Assembly: GCA_007117675.1 (NCBI GenBank)
Contig: SKGB01000027.1
Location: 1-15,222 of the forward strand
DNA from: Candidatus Nomurabacteria bacterium
GTDB taxonomy: Bacteria; Patescibacteriota; Minisyncoccia; Phycocordibacterales; CSBR16-119
DNA: 15,222 nucleotides
Direction: 5' to 3'
The notes beneath the pieces were generated by a model. It worked only from the letters and a program-made list of their open reading frames with translations. It did no database searches and was not told the DNA's origin. Positions 6,440-12,802 of the stretch are shown piece by piece. Within the stretch, counting starts at the first letter, position 1. Each line of letters opens with the position of its first letter. Made by a program: the position numbers and the translations under genes.

Positions 6440-7651
6440 ATGTTAGATTTAAAAACACTTAAAGCTGCTCTTGTTCAAATGGAGGAAGAGAAAAAAATAC
6501 CGCAAGAAAAAATACTGGACGCTATTGAACAGTCACTCGCAGCTGCTTACAAAAAAGATTATGGTAAAAAGGGACAAATCGTTCGATGTTCACTTGACCT
6601 AGATTCAGGAGCGATGTCTTTTTTTCAAATTAAAATAGTCGCTGACGAAAGTACGGTGCGTTTTGTTGAACTTGATGAAAATGGAGAGCCTGTATCCTCA
6701 GAACCAACAGAAGAAGGAGATGAACGATCTGTCTATAATCCAGAAAAACATATCCTTATTGAAGATGCACAAAAAATAAAAACAAATGCAACTCTTGATG
6801 ACGAAATCGTATTCCCTCTCGAACTTCGAGACGACTTTGGTCGTGTGGCTGCGCAAACCGCAAAACAGGTAATTATGCAAAGAATTCGGGAAGCTGAACG
6901 AGGTGTGGTTCTGGATGAGTTTTCAGACAGAGAAGGAGAGATTATAATAGGTACTGTACAAAAAATAGACATGAGAGGTAATGTTTTTGTTGAGTTTGGA
7001 AAAGTAACAGGGTTTCTTCCCAAAGAAGAGCAAATTCCTGGAGAAAGCTACCGTCAAGGACAACGTCTTAAAACATATTTGTTTGAAGTTGAAGAAACAT
7101 CACGTGGGATTAACCTGAAACTATCTCGAAGTCACCCACGATTTTTGCTCGAACTATTTGCGCTTGAAGCACCAGAAATAGCGAGCGGAACCGTTGAAAT
7201 AAAAGGCATTGCAAGAGAACCAGGAAATCGGTCAAAAATCTCTGTTGTATCACATGACGAAAACATAGATGCTACAGGGTCTTGTGTTGGACAAAAAGGT
7301 GTTCGGGTAATGACAGTATCTGAAGAACTCAATGGCGAAAAAATTGACATCATTGAATATGATGAAAATCCCGGAAACTACATCGCCAAAGCACTTTCCC
7401 CCGCTCAAGCACTTGATATTGAAGTGAATGAGGAAGAAAAGTCAGCAAAGATTACTGTTGCTGAAGATCAACTTTCTCTTGCTATTGGAAAAGGTGGACA
7501 AAATGCACGACTTGCAAACAAACTTACAGGCTGGAAAATTGACATTAAGTCAAATAATCAAACACAAGTACAAGAAGATGTTGTAGAAGATGATGACTCA
7601 TATCAATCTCTTGAATCCCTCACCGAAGAACACAAACAAGAAGAAGAATAG
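6440..7651 (+). CDS. nusA: Transcription termination/antitermination factor NusA
   Basis: NusA binds RNA polymerase and nascent RNA and controls pausing, termination and antitermination. This one has 403 residues, the short form without the C-terminal acidic repeats of E. coli NusA (about 495). The order is N-terminal polymerase-binding domain (1 to about 150), S1 domain (about 168-232, GTVQKIDMRGNVFVEFG), KH1 (about 250-315, with GSCVGQKGVRV at 280-290) and KH2 (about 337-372, with AIGKGGQNARLA at 348-359). An acidic tail (about 376-403) ends it. The N-terminal domain carries an acidic insert near 77-98. The frame extends 33 codons upstream to a TTG, but that lies at the promoter start site and has no family similarity, so the ATG at 6440 is chosen. 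It has its own promoter and a strong terminator. The usual nusA partners (rimP, infB) are not adjacent. Confidence 0.95.
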   Translation: MLDLKTLKAALVQMEEEKKIPQEKILDAIEQSLAAAYKKDYGKKGQIVRCSLDLDSGAMSFFQIKIVADESTVRFVELDENGEPVSSEPTEEGDERSVYNPEKHILIEDAQKIKTNATLDDEIVFPLELRDDFGRVAAQTAKQVIMQRIREAERGVVLDEFSDREGEIIIGTVQKIDMRGNVFVEFGKVTGFLPKEEQIPGESYRQGQRLKTYLFEVEETSRGINLKLSRSHPRFLLELFALEAPEIASGTVEIKGIAREPGNRSKISVVSHDENIDATGSCVGQKGVRVMTVSEELNGEKIDIIEYDENPGNYIAKALSPAQALDIEVNEEEKSAKITVAEDQLSLAIGKGGQNARLANKLTGWKIDIKSNNQTQVQEDVVEDDDSYQSLESLTEEHKQEEE

Positions 7652-7655
7652 AAAC

Positions 7656-7697
7656 AACATAACAAAAACCTCACATCTGCGAGGTTTTTGTTATGTT
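7656..7697. terminator. Bidirectional terminator between nusA and the 7696-8133 gene
   Basis: A perfect 17-bp stem (7656-7672 with 7681-7697) with an 8-nt loop, acatctgc. The arm has a run of five T on each strand, but the stem is closed by further A/T pairs. It overlaps the first bases of the convergent gene's TAA (7696-7698). Confidence 0.88.
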
Positions 7698-8133
7698 ATC
7701 TTTGAGTTTGTCGTAGGTACCTTTGTCGTTGAGTTTCGACACGTTCGTCTATTTGAGCCTGCTGACTTTCTGTAAAAACTGACGATTGAGATGAGCCACC
7801 TACACAGGCATCGATTTTACATTCGGTAAGTTGTTCTGGTGTTGTGTAACTTTGAGCAGCACAGTCAGAAAACACACCTTGAGGAACACTAAAGTACGCA
7901 GCCCCTCCATCACACATACCCAAACGACAGGTGTATCCAGTACCACCACTACCACTTAAAAGAGTAACGCTGTCATACCCATTATAACAATCCAAAGCAC
8001 GGTTAGTGTCATCCAAACCAACAAAGTCTGTTTCTCCTGTAATTTTTACAGAAGATTGATTTGCAATAAAAACACCACCAGCAACAAGCACTCCCGTAAC
8101 AGCAACAGCTGTTATTATTTTTTTAACATTCAT
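7696..8133 (-). CDS. Membrane-anchored or secreted Cys-containing protein, unknown function
   Basis: The protein has 145 residues. Residues 6-25 form one hydrophobic helix after MNVKK, serving as signal peptide or anchor. The exported part has six Cys (49, 69, 74, 91, 105, 110), which could make three disulfides, and a Gly/Ser-rich middle (SGSGGTG). The C-terminal 25 residues are a charged helix (FTESQQAQIDERV, then ETQRQRYLRQTQR). That helix resembles the helix at 49-62 of the secreted protein at 9223 and, more loosely, the TRNRQ repeats of the protein at 5913. No known family is recognised. It is probably a single-gene unit. A CATAAT sits 7 nt before the ATG and could be a leaderless -10, but it has no TGn or -35 to support it. 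Confidence 0.85.
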   Translation of the reverse strand: MNVKKIITAVAVTGVLVAGGVFIANQSSVKITGETDFVGLDDTNRALDCYNGYDSVTLLSGSGGTGYTCRLGMCDGGAAYFSVPQGVFSDCAAQSYTTPEQLTECKIDACVGGSSQSSVFTESQQAQIDERVETQRQRYLRQTQR

Positions 8134-8181
8134 ATGTATTATTATGTATCTTATGTGTAATATCTCTATACTACCACAGAT

Positions 8182-8205
8182 AAAAAGCGCCTCTCAGCGC
8201 TTTTT
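8182..8205 (-). terminator. Terminator of the 8224-8571 lipoprotein gene
   Basis: A 9-bp stem (aaaaagcgc / gcgcttttt) with loop ctctca, 18 nt past the TGA of the lipoprotein gene. On the minus strand the stem ends in a TTTTT run followed by ATCTG. Confidence 0.8.
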
Positions 8206-8223
8206 TAACATATCTTTTCCACA

Positions 8224-8571
8224 TCAGAGACTGCAGGGTTTGTTTGAAGAAACATACACCACAGGGATACCTAAAGAGGAAGTGTCTAAGACATCTTCTA
8301 GTCCAAAATTGAAGCGAGCCTTCGGATCAACCGAGCGTCGGTCGTACATAAACTTCTCAACAATTTTCCTTTGAGGGTATTGTGTTTTTCCAAACCAAAA
8401 CAAAGAGTCTTGATCATAGGGCACAGGAAAATCAAGGAAGCTTATTTTGTAACAAAATTCCAATCTCAAAGTATCGGGTGGACAATCCGCATCTTCTACA
8501 TTCAGAGTACCGTAAGGCTCTGTATTGCACGAAAAAAGACCTAAAACAAACAACAGACTCAGATATTTCAT
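8224..8571 (-). CDS. Small predicted lipoprotein, unknown function
   Basis: The protein has 115 residues. The ATG at 8571 is chosen over the longer frame (8643) because it gives a classic lipoprotein signal, MKYLSLLFVLGLFSC, with C15 as the lipidated residue, and follows a good promoter. The longer version would reach back past the -10 and -35. The mature part has Cys at 30, 40 and 113 and is rich in aromatic residues; no known domain is recognised. It ends in TGA, as does its neighbour at 8662, whereas all other complete genes here end in TAA or TAG. Signal length, lipobox position and the C-terminal 'SL' are shared with the neighbour, suggesting a common origin even though the mature parts do not align by eye. 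The style resembles small Bacteroidetes lipoproteins (impression, not proof). Confidence 0.72.
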   Translation of the reverse strand: MKYLSLLFVLGLFSCNTEPYGTLNVEDADCPPDTLRLEFCYKISFLDFPVPYDQDSLFWFGKTQYPQRKIVEKFMYDRRSVDPKARFNFGLEDVLDTSSLGIPVVYVSSNKPCSL

Positions 8572-8601
8572 ATTGAAAGACTTTAAATTTGTATTTATTT
8601 C

Positions 8602-8630
8602 ATTAAAACATATTTTCCAATATAAGTCAA
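8602..8630 (-). promoter_or_regulatory. Promoter of the 8224-8571 lipoprotein gene
   Basis: TTGACT (8625-8630), a 17-nt spacer and TTTAAT (8602-8607) on the minus strand. The -35 lies in the T-tract of the preceding gene's terminator. The leader would be about 24 nt. Confidence 0.5.
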
Positions 8631-8655
8631 AAGCCGACAACAAGGGCCGGCTTTT
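8629..8655 (-). terminator. Terminator of the 8662-9075 lipoprotein gene
   Basis: An 8-bp stem (aaaagccg / cggctttt) with an 11-nt loop, followed on the minus strand by GACTTATAT. It begins 6 nt past the TGA stop. The T-tract is short and doubles as part of the next gene's -35. Confidence 0.7.
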
Positions 8656-8661
8656 ATAAAC

Positions 8662-9075
8662 TCAGAGTGACTTTTGCACGCTAATTTTCAAGACAGTGCG
8701 TATGTCACTTTGTGTACAGGTAGTACAAAAACTAAAACCATAAAATAAAGAGCCATCCTCCTCCACAAAGGAAAAGCTGGTGAGCTCGCAGGGATTTTCA
8801 GTGTCTTTAGACAAAAACCACACGAGAGTTTCCCATCTATCAAGTAATGTCATGTGCATGAGATCAACATACTCGTCACTGTCATGCACACTAACGGGTA
8901 TGTCAGGAAAAAAAACTATATATTTCTCATGATCCACAAGCAAATCACAGGAATGAAAGGAGGCATTATCTTGCGTTAAAATAAATAAAGATGGCCCCAT
9001 GGCTTCAAAGTGCGATACAGCCCCGTCTAAGCAAGAAGAAAATAAGAGGCAGACTAAAGGTATTAAATATTTCAT
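8662..9075 (-). CDS. Small predicted lipoprotein, unknown function
   Basis: The protein has 137 residues. The ATG at 9075 gives the signal MKYLIPLVCLLFSSC with C15 as the lipid-bearing Cys; the longer in-frame start at 9147 lies upstream of the promoter and adds only unlikely sequence. The mature part has Cys at 43, 96, 117 and 120 (the last two as CTTC) and many aromatic and acidic residues. It ends KSL and TGA. No known domain is recognised. It is tandem with the lipoprotein gene at 8224, each with its own promoter and terminator. The shared signal length, TGA stops and endings suggest that the two arrived together. A Bacteroidetes source is possible by style only. Confidence 0.75.
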   Translation of the reverse strand: MKYLIPLVCLLFSSCLDGAVSHFEAMGPSLFILTQDNASFHSCDLLVDHEKYIVFFPDIPVSVHDSDEYVDLMHMTLLDRWETLVWFLSKDTENPCELTSFSFVEEDGSLFYGFSFCTTCTQSDIRTVLKISVQKSL

Positions 9076-9093
9076 GTGAATGTATTTTTTTAC

Positions 9094-9122
9094 AGAATAT
9101 ACATATAGATAGCGCTTGTCAA
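9094..9122 (-). promoter_or_regulatory. Promoter of the 8662-9075 lipoprotein gene
   Basis: TTGACA (9117-9122), a 17-nt spacer and TATTCT (9094-9099) on the minus strand, with 18 nt between the -10 and the ATG at 9075. The -35 matches consensus exactly. Confidence 0.68.
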
Positions 9123-9162
9123 AGTTTTTCAGCTGGGGTATTCCCAAATTAATATTTTTCTT

Positions 9163-9192
9163 TATAATATAAAGAGAAAGGTCTTATAAGAC
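9163..9192 (+). promoter_or_regulatory. Probable -10 and downstream palindrome ahead of the 9223 gene
   Basis: TATAAT at 9163-9168 has no clear -35. Just after the expected start site is a perfect 12-bp palindrome, GTCTTATAAGAC (9181-9192), flanked by aaag and ttta. It could be an operator or a 5'-end stem of the mRNA. The leader would be about 48 nt. Confidence 0.45.
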
Positions 9193-9222
9193 TTTATAAA
9201 ATAACAAGTAAAAATAAAAAAC

Positions 9223-9888
9223 ATGAAACAAAAAATATTAACAGGATACTTACTATCTATCTTAATAGTAAGTTTTGGCACAGTGTCGCCTGCACTAGCA
9301 CAAACACAAGTTGAGATACAGACTCCTGAATTAGAGTCTGAACAAGTTGAAAATCGTTCAAGAAATATTATTCGAGAACGTATTGAAAAACAAAGAGAGA
9401 GTTATCTACAAAATCTTCAAGAGGCACGTAGAATTGCTGAAGAGCGACAAAGACAAGGACAGGTACCTACAGGGCAAGGTGTAGAAAATACTCAAGAAAA
9501 CACCAGAACAGAAACAGGGTTTCTTGTCAGACTCACCAACGCAGCAGAGCAACTTGCAAACATGCAAGACAGAACTGAAATACGCATAAAATACTATCAA
9601 GAAAAAGATTTTGACATCACAACAGCGAAAGCTTATCTTGATCGCTCAGAAGAAGCATTATTACAAATGCTTACCCACCAAGAAACTTTGAGAAACCTAC
9701 TTCAAACCGCCAATCAAGAAGGAGAAAAATCTCCAGAAGAAATAAACAGAGAGGCGCGTATGGTATTTGAACAAATTCAATCAAGTTTTAAAGATGCTCA
9801 ACAATACTTACGGGAATCATTGAGTGTATTACGAGACACTGTATTATCCAAAGAAAATCAAAATCGTAATACCACAAACACTCGATAG
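9223..9888 (+). CDS. Secreted alpha-helical coiled-coil protein, unknown function
   Basis: The protein has 221 residues. The signal peptide is 1-26 (cleavage after PALA). The mature protein is nearly all predicted helix. A charged segment (46-78, with ERIEKQRESYL) is followed by a Gln/Gly/Thr-rich linker (79-98). A second helical region (101-208) contains 'NAAEQLANMQDRTEIRI' and 'DFDITTAKAYLDRSEEAL'. That second pattern, a RI..Y-x-EKD-DIT-AKAYLD helix pair, resembles helical exported proteins I recall from CPR genomes, but I cannot name a family. There are no Cys and no catalytic motif. It is the first gene of an operon with the membrane protein at 9895, 6 nt downstream. A structural or envelope role is inferred. 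The start follows an A-rich stretch with no Shine-Dalgarno. Confidence 0.85.
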   Translation: MKQKILTGYLLSILIVSFGTVSPALAQTQVEIQTPELESEQVENRSRNIIRERIEKQRESYLQNLQEARRIAEERQRQGQVPTGQGVENTQENTRTETGFLVRLTNAAEQLANMQDRTEIRIKYYQEKDFDITTAKAYLDRSEEALLQMLTHQETLRNLLQTANQEGEKSPEEINREARMVFEQIQSSFKDAQQYLRESLSVLRDTVLSKENQNRNTTNTR

Positions 9889-9894
9889 TTTATT

Positions 9895-10209
9895 ATGAAA
9901 ACACAATCAGGAAATTCAAATATTATACTTGTAATTATTATATTCATTCTCCTAGTTGCAAGCTATCTCATTCTTAGAAATGAACGCTCAAAACTACAAG
10001 AAGAACTTATCTTTGATGTCCAAGAAGAGACTTTTGTCCCCCCACTAGAGGCAACACAGACAGAGTTCAATGAAGCAGGAAATCTCGATACAAATAACGA
10101 GCAAATTGCAGATGAAGACATGTCAGTACCTGAACTTGTCGATAATCTTGAAGAAGAGATGAGAATCCTTGAAGAAGAATTCAACACCATAGAGTTCTCA
10201 ATAGAATAA
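9895..10209 (+). CDS. Small single-pass membrane protein with an acidic coiled-coil tail
   Basis: The protein has 104 residues. After a short polar N-terminus there is one hydrophobic helix (about 9-27). The basic residues that follow it (RNERSK) may place the tail in the cytoplasm, or they may simply stop transfer; orientation is uncertain. Residues about 34-104 are strongly acidic (many Glu/Asp) and end in a predicted helix (LVDNLEEEMRILEEEF). No known family is recognised. It lies 6 nt after the stop of the secreted helical protein, so the two are co-transcribed and probably act together. Its TAA lies inside the palindromic terminator shared with tig. Confidence 0.82.
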   Translation: MKTQSGNSNIILVIIIFILLVASYLILRNERSKLQEELIFDVQEETFVPPLEATQTEFNEAGNLDTNNEQIADEDMSVPELVDNLEEEMRILEEEFNTIEFSIE

Positions 10210-10244
10210 TAAAAACCACACCTAGGTGTGGTTTTTATTATTCT
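10203..10244. terminator. Perfect 42-nt palindromic terminator shared by the 9895 gene and tig
   Basis: All 42 bases are self-complementary around a CCTAGG centre (10221-10226). Each strand reads gaa-taa-taa at the stem base, so the stop codons of both convergent genes (10207-10209 plus; 10238-10240 minus) and their last Glu codons lie inside the stem. In RNA the centre must open into a small loop. A TTTTT run in the 3' arm serves each direction. Confidence 0.9.
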
Positions 10245-11338
10245 TGACTTTGCAACATCTTAAACACCTCATCATTTATAAGTATGTTTTCAATATAAGC
10301 TTGCGCTGCCTCTTCAGAAACATCAGAATACTCTTTTCTGATTTTCTCAACCTCATCTTGCACTCGTTTTTCATCAGCATTAATGTTTTCTTCTCGAGCG
10401 ATGGTTGCAACAATAAACTGTATTTGAGCTCGTTTTTCAGCATCTTTTCTTGCGTCTGCACGAACATCTTCTTCAGTTTTTTTCAATTTCTCAAGATATT
10501 CTTTGAAATCCATACCCATTTGAGCAACATCAGACTTCATCCTGTGCATAAGCTGATCGAGCTCAGCATCCACAACAATATCAGGAATTTCTAATTTTGT
10601 TTCTTTGATAATCTGCTCAATAATGTTAATTCTATTTTTATCATCAGCTCGACGTTCTTTTTCTTGCGTGATGTTTTCTTTCACTGCTTTTTTAAACTCT
10701 TGAACCGTCTTAAAACCTCCCACAGATTGAGCAAACTCATCATTGAGTTCTGGTAGTTCCAATTTTTCATCTATTCTTTTTTGAATCTCTTCAGGACTTT
10801 CATCTTTATTATTTTCTATAGATTCATCTTTTGGTATCTCTCCATTTTGCATTTTTTTGAACAAGTCTTGCTTTGCTTTCATTGTGCGAATATCTTCAAT
10901 TGCTTTTTGAACTTCCTCATCAAGAACCTCAAATGTTTCTTTTGTTTTGTTTACCTGACTGGCAATTTTTTTATAATCAGGAAGTGATATTTTTGGCATC
11001 ACAGCTGTAGAGATTGAAAAAACAAGTGGATTTCCTTCTGCAAGTTTTGTTATTTGAATTGATGGACGACCAATGGCATCAATAGCATGCTCCTTTAAAA
11101 GTGCTGGATATATTTCTTGAAAGGCTAAACTTGCCATCTCTTCAAGAATTGCGTGATCTCCCGCCTTTTTAACAATCATATCCTCTGGAATTTTCCCTTT
11201 ACGAAAACCATCAACTTCAATAATTTCACTTATTTTTGACAATGCTTTCTTTCTATAATTTTTAAAAGAGTCCCATTCGAGCTCTCCAGTAATAACTATT
11301 TGGCTTTTTTCTTTATGTTCTATCTTAAGATTTTGCAT
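10238..11338 (-). CDS. tig: Trigger factor without PPIase domain
   Basis: Trigger factor is the ribosome-bound chaperone that meets nascent chains at the exit tunnel. This one has 366 residues against about 430 in E. coli. The N-terminal ribosome-binding domain is clear (1 to about 120), with the signature GFRKGKIP at 44-51. The C-terminal chaperone arms run from about 196 to 366 (LPELNDEFAQSVGGF onward). Where the FKBP-type PPIase domain should be there is only a charged helical linker (about 150-195), so proline isomerase activity is absent. This agrees with a streamlined CPR genome. The ATG at 11338 follows a consensus promoter by 7 nt, so the mRNA may be leaderless. The clpP/clpX genes often found after tig are not present; the gene is its own unit. 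Confidence 0.93.
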   Translation of the reverse strand: MQNLKIEHKEKSQIVITGELEWDSFKNYRKKALSKISEIIEVDGFRKGKIPEDMIVKKAGDHAILEEMASLAFQEIYPALLKEHAIDAIGRPSIQITKLAEGNPLVFSISTAVMPKISLPDYKKIASQVNKTKETFEVLDEEVQKAIEDIRTMKAKQDLFKKMQNGEIPKDESIENNKDESPEEIQKRIDEKLELPELNDEFAQSVGGFKTVQEFKKAVKENITQEKERRADDKNRINIIEQIIKETKLEIPDIVVDAELDQLMHRMKSDVAQMGMDFKEYLEKLKKTEEDVRADARKDAEKRAQIQFIVATIAREENINADEKRVQDEVEKIRKEYSDVSEEAAQAYIENILINDEVFKMLQSQE

Positions 11339-11345
11339 AATTCAC

Positions 11346-11374
11346 ATATTACTAACCAAGTGCAACTTTGTCAA
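11346..11374 (-). promoter_or_regulatory. Consensus promoter of tig
   Basis: TTGACA (11369-11374), an exact 17-nt spacer and TAATAT (11346-11351) on the minus strand, with 7 nt between the -10 and the ATG at 11338. This is the best-formed promoter in the window, and it places the transcription start at the start codon. Confidence 0.75.
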
Positions 11375-11397
11375 AGATACGCACCACACACCCCGCA

Positions 11398-11406
11398 TGC
11401 TATACT
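11398..11406 (+). promoter_or_regulatory. Extended -10 promoter of the dksA-like gene
   Basis: TGC-TATACT (11398-11406) with no clear -35. The start would be near 11413, leaving a leader of about 26 nt before the ATG at 11439. It lies back to back with the tig promoter. Confidence 0.5.
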
Positions 11407-11438
11407 GTCTATATATTTACAAATAATCGAAATACAAT

Positions 11439-11813
11439 ATGGATTTAAATTTTTATAAAAACAAACTAGAAGAAGAGAAAAGACTACTAGAAGAAGAATT
11501 AGGTACGCTTGGTATACAAGATCCGAAAACAGGAGATTGGGGTGCCATACTTCCAAGAGTAGATAACTCAGACTTATCAGACCCAAATGATATGGCAGAC
11601 CGGGATGAAGATTTTACCATCACAGCAAATACTTTAGGAGAGCTTGAAATTCGTTACAACAACATCATAAAAGCTTTAGGAAAAATAGAAACAGGAACCT
11701 TTGGAATATGTGAAATATCAGGAACAACCATAGAAGAAGACAGGCTTCAAGCAAATCCTGCCGCACGAACATGCAAAGCACACATGAATGAAGAAAGGAC
11801 ACTCGCACAATAA
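11439..11813 (+). CDS. DksA/TraR-family protein with a degenerate zinc site
   Basis: DksA-family proteins enter the RNA polymerase secondary channel and adjust initiation. This one has 124 residues. A coiled coil (about 1-85) carries the tip motif DPNDMAD with D48, D51 and A53, equivalent to the functional acidic tip of DksA. The C-terminal finger reads GICEISG (C91, S94) and ARTCKAHM (C112, H115). The usual form is CxxC...CxxC; here the second Cys is Ser and the fourth is His. Three possible ligands remain, so zinc binding is doubtful or altered. ANPAARTC is a typical family stretch. It is divergent from tig and convergent with the gene at 11834. A role as a general regulator in place of DksA is inferred from family and tip; whether ppGpp is involved cannot be seen. 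Confidence 0.88.
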   Translation: MDLNFYKNKLEEEKRLLEEELGTLGIQDPKTGDWGAILPRVDNSDLSDPNDMADRDEDFTITANTLGELEIRYNNIIKALGKIETGTFGICEISGTTIEEDRLQANPAARTCKAHMNEERTLAQ

Positions 11814-11843
11814 AAACCGTCGCAAGACGGTTTTTATTGTGCG
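11804..11843. terminator. 18-bp stem terminator with GCAA loop, shared by the dksA-like and 11834 genes
   Basis: A perfect 18-bp stem (11804-11821 with 11826-11843) closed by a GCAA tetraloop, a stable GNRA type. Both stop codons (11811-11813 plus; 11834-11836 minus) and the Ala-Gln codons before them are inside the stem, so both proteins end Ala-Gln. A TTTTT run is present in the 3' arm on each strand. Confidence 0.92.
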
Positions 11844-12787
11844 ATAGACCTGTTGGTAAATCGGTTATGTACCTCCCTCAAAGCATCCCTACTTGTTGTG
11901 ATTACTATTGTTGCATTATCTAAAAAAGTATACACGATAACTGTGCGTTGATTATCATCTTTTAAAATTCTTGATTCTTTATTTAAAATAATTTCTGATT
12001 CGAAACTTTTTGAATACAACAAGCTATCAGAAATTGGACCAACATTATACACATTTTGCATATCCTCAAGTAAGAAATCTTCCCATTCACGCATAAGTGT
12101 TCGAGCAAAAGAAATATCAGAAATACGAAATATGGTAAAAACATACTGTTGTGAATTTTGAACAAAGACCCCGTGCATAAACTCATCTGTAAACACTTGT
12201 CTAAAATTTTCAGGAAGATTTCTTGAAAGTAAGTTTGCAAAGTCAAAAGCAGTCAGTCGTGATGCATTTTGTCCTGAAATAGTAAAAGGAACCAAATTAG
12301 TCACCCCCTCTCTAGAAACAGTACCATATAAATTCAACATAGAAGAAATAAACCTCGAACGAGAAAGACCACTTGCATCAAATGGTATTTGGTCGTTGCT
12401 AAAAATAATTGAATTTGATGAGGGAGAAAACTGCACAACAACAGAACCCTGTTGTCTTGCCGACAGAGCTACAAAAAACAAAATGATGCCGGATACCAAC
12501 AAAACCAAAGCAAGTATCCCAGAGACAGCACTTTGTTTTTTTTGTTGTTTTTTTATTTTCACTCCAGTCTCTTTTCTTTGTTGTTCAGCAAGAGCGATAG
12601 AAGCAACAGATGTGTCTTTTTGACGAACACGCTCAGCAATATCCCCCTCAAAGGTCCTCATTCCAGCCTTATACACTTTTTCTCTCTCCTCTTTTGCGTT
12701 TGTGATTGATTCAATTTGCTTGTGAATGTCTTCTGGCAACATTACAGGTTCCTCGTGCGTGTCTTTTTTTTCTTGAGAGTTATTCAT
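11834..12787 (-). CDS. Single-pass membrane protein, conserved-looking, unknown function
   Basis: The protein has 317 residues. The first 85 or so are charged and soluble, rich in Lys/Glu/Gln, ending in a basic stretch (KIKKQQKKQ). One transmembrane helix follows (about 88-110), so the remaining 205 residues are extracytoplasmic by the positive-inside rule. That part looks alpha/beta with no Cys. It has segments such as VVQFSPSSNSIIF, VFTIFRISDISFARTLMREW and, near the end, ESEIILNKESRILKD and TIVITTSRDALREV. I recall similar proteins as uncharacterised conserved CPR membrane proteins but cannot name a family. It lies directly downstream of pnp but is separated by a strong terminator and has its own extended -10. 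Its last codons are within the terminator shared with the dksA-like gene. Confidence 0.85.
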   Translation of the reverse strand: MNNSQEKKDTHEEPVMLPEDIHKQIESITNAKEEREKVYKAGMRTFEGDIAERVRQKDTSVASIALAEQQRKETGVKIKKQQKKQSAVSGILALVLLVSGIILFFVALSARQQGSVVVQFSPSSNSIIFSNDQIPFDASGLSRSRFISSMLNLYGTVSREGVTNLVPFTISGQNASRLTAFDFANLLSRNLPENFRQVFTDEFMHGVFVQNSQQYVFTIFRISDISFARTLMREWEDFLLEDMQNVYNVGPISDSLLYSKSFESEIILNKESRILKDDNQRTVIVYTFLDNATIVITTSRDALREVHNRFTNRSIAQ

Positions 12788-12793
12788 AAATAT

Positions 12794-12802
12794 ATTGTAG
12801 CA
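12794..12802 (-). promoter_or_regulatory. Extended -10 promoter of the 11834-12787 gene
   Basis: TGC-TACAAT on the minus strand with 6 nt between the -10 and the ATG at 12787. It begins right where the pnp terminator stem ends. This predicts a leaderless mRNA. Confidence 0.55.

Noticed and set aside
8144..8374. Plus-strand 76-residue frame across the 8182 hairpin
   Set aside because: It runs through a terminator and lies antisense to the lipoprotein gene; no promoter is seen.
8224..9075. TGA read as glycine (code 25), which would extend the two lipoproteins
   Set aside because: Terminator hairpins follow each TGA within 6-18 nt, and housekeeping genes show normal Gly codons with no in-frame TGA.
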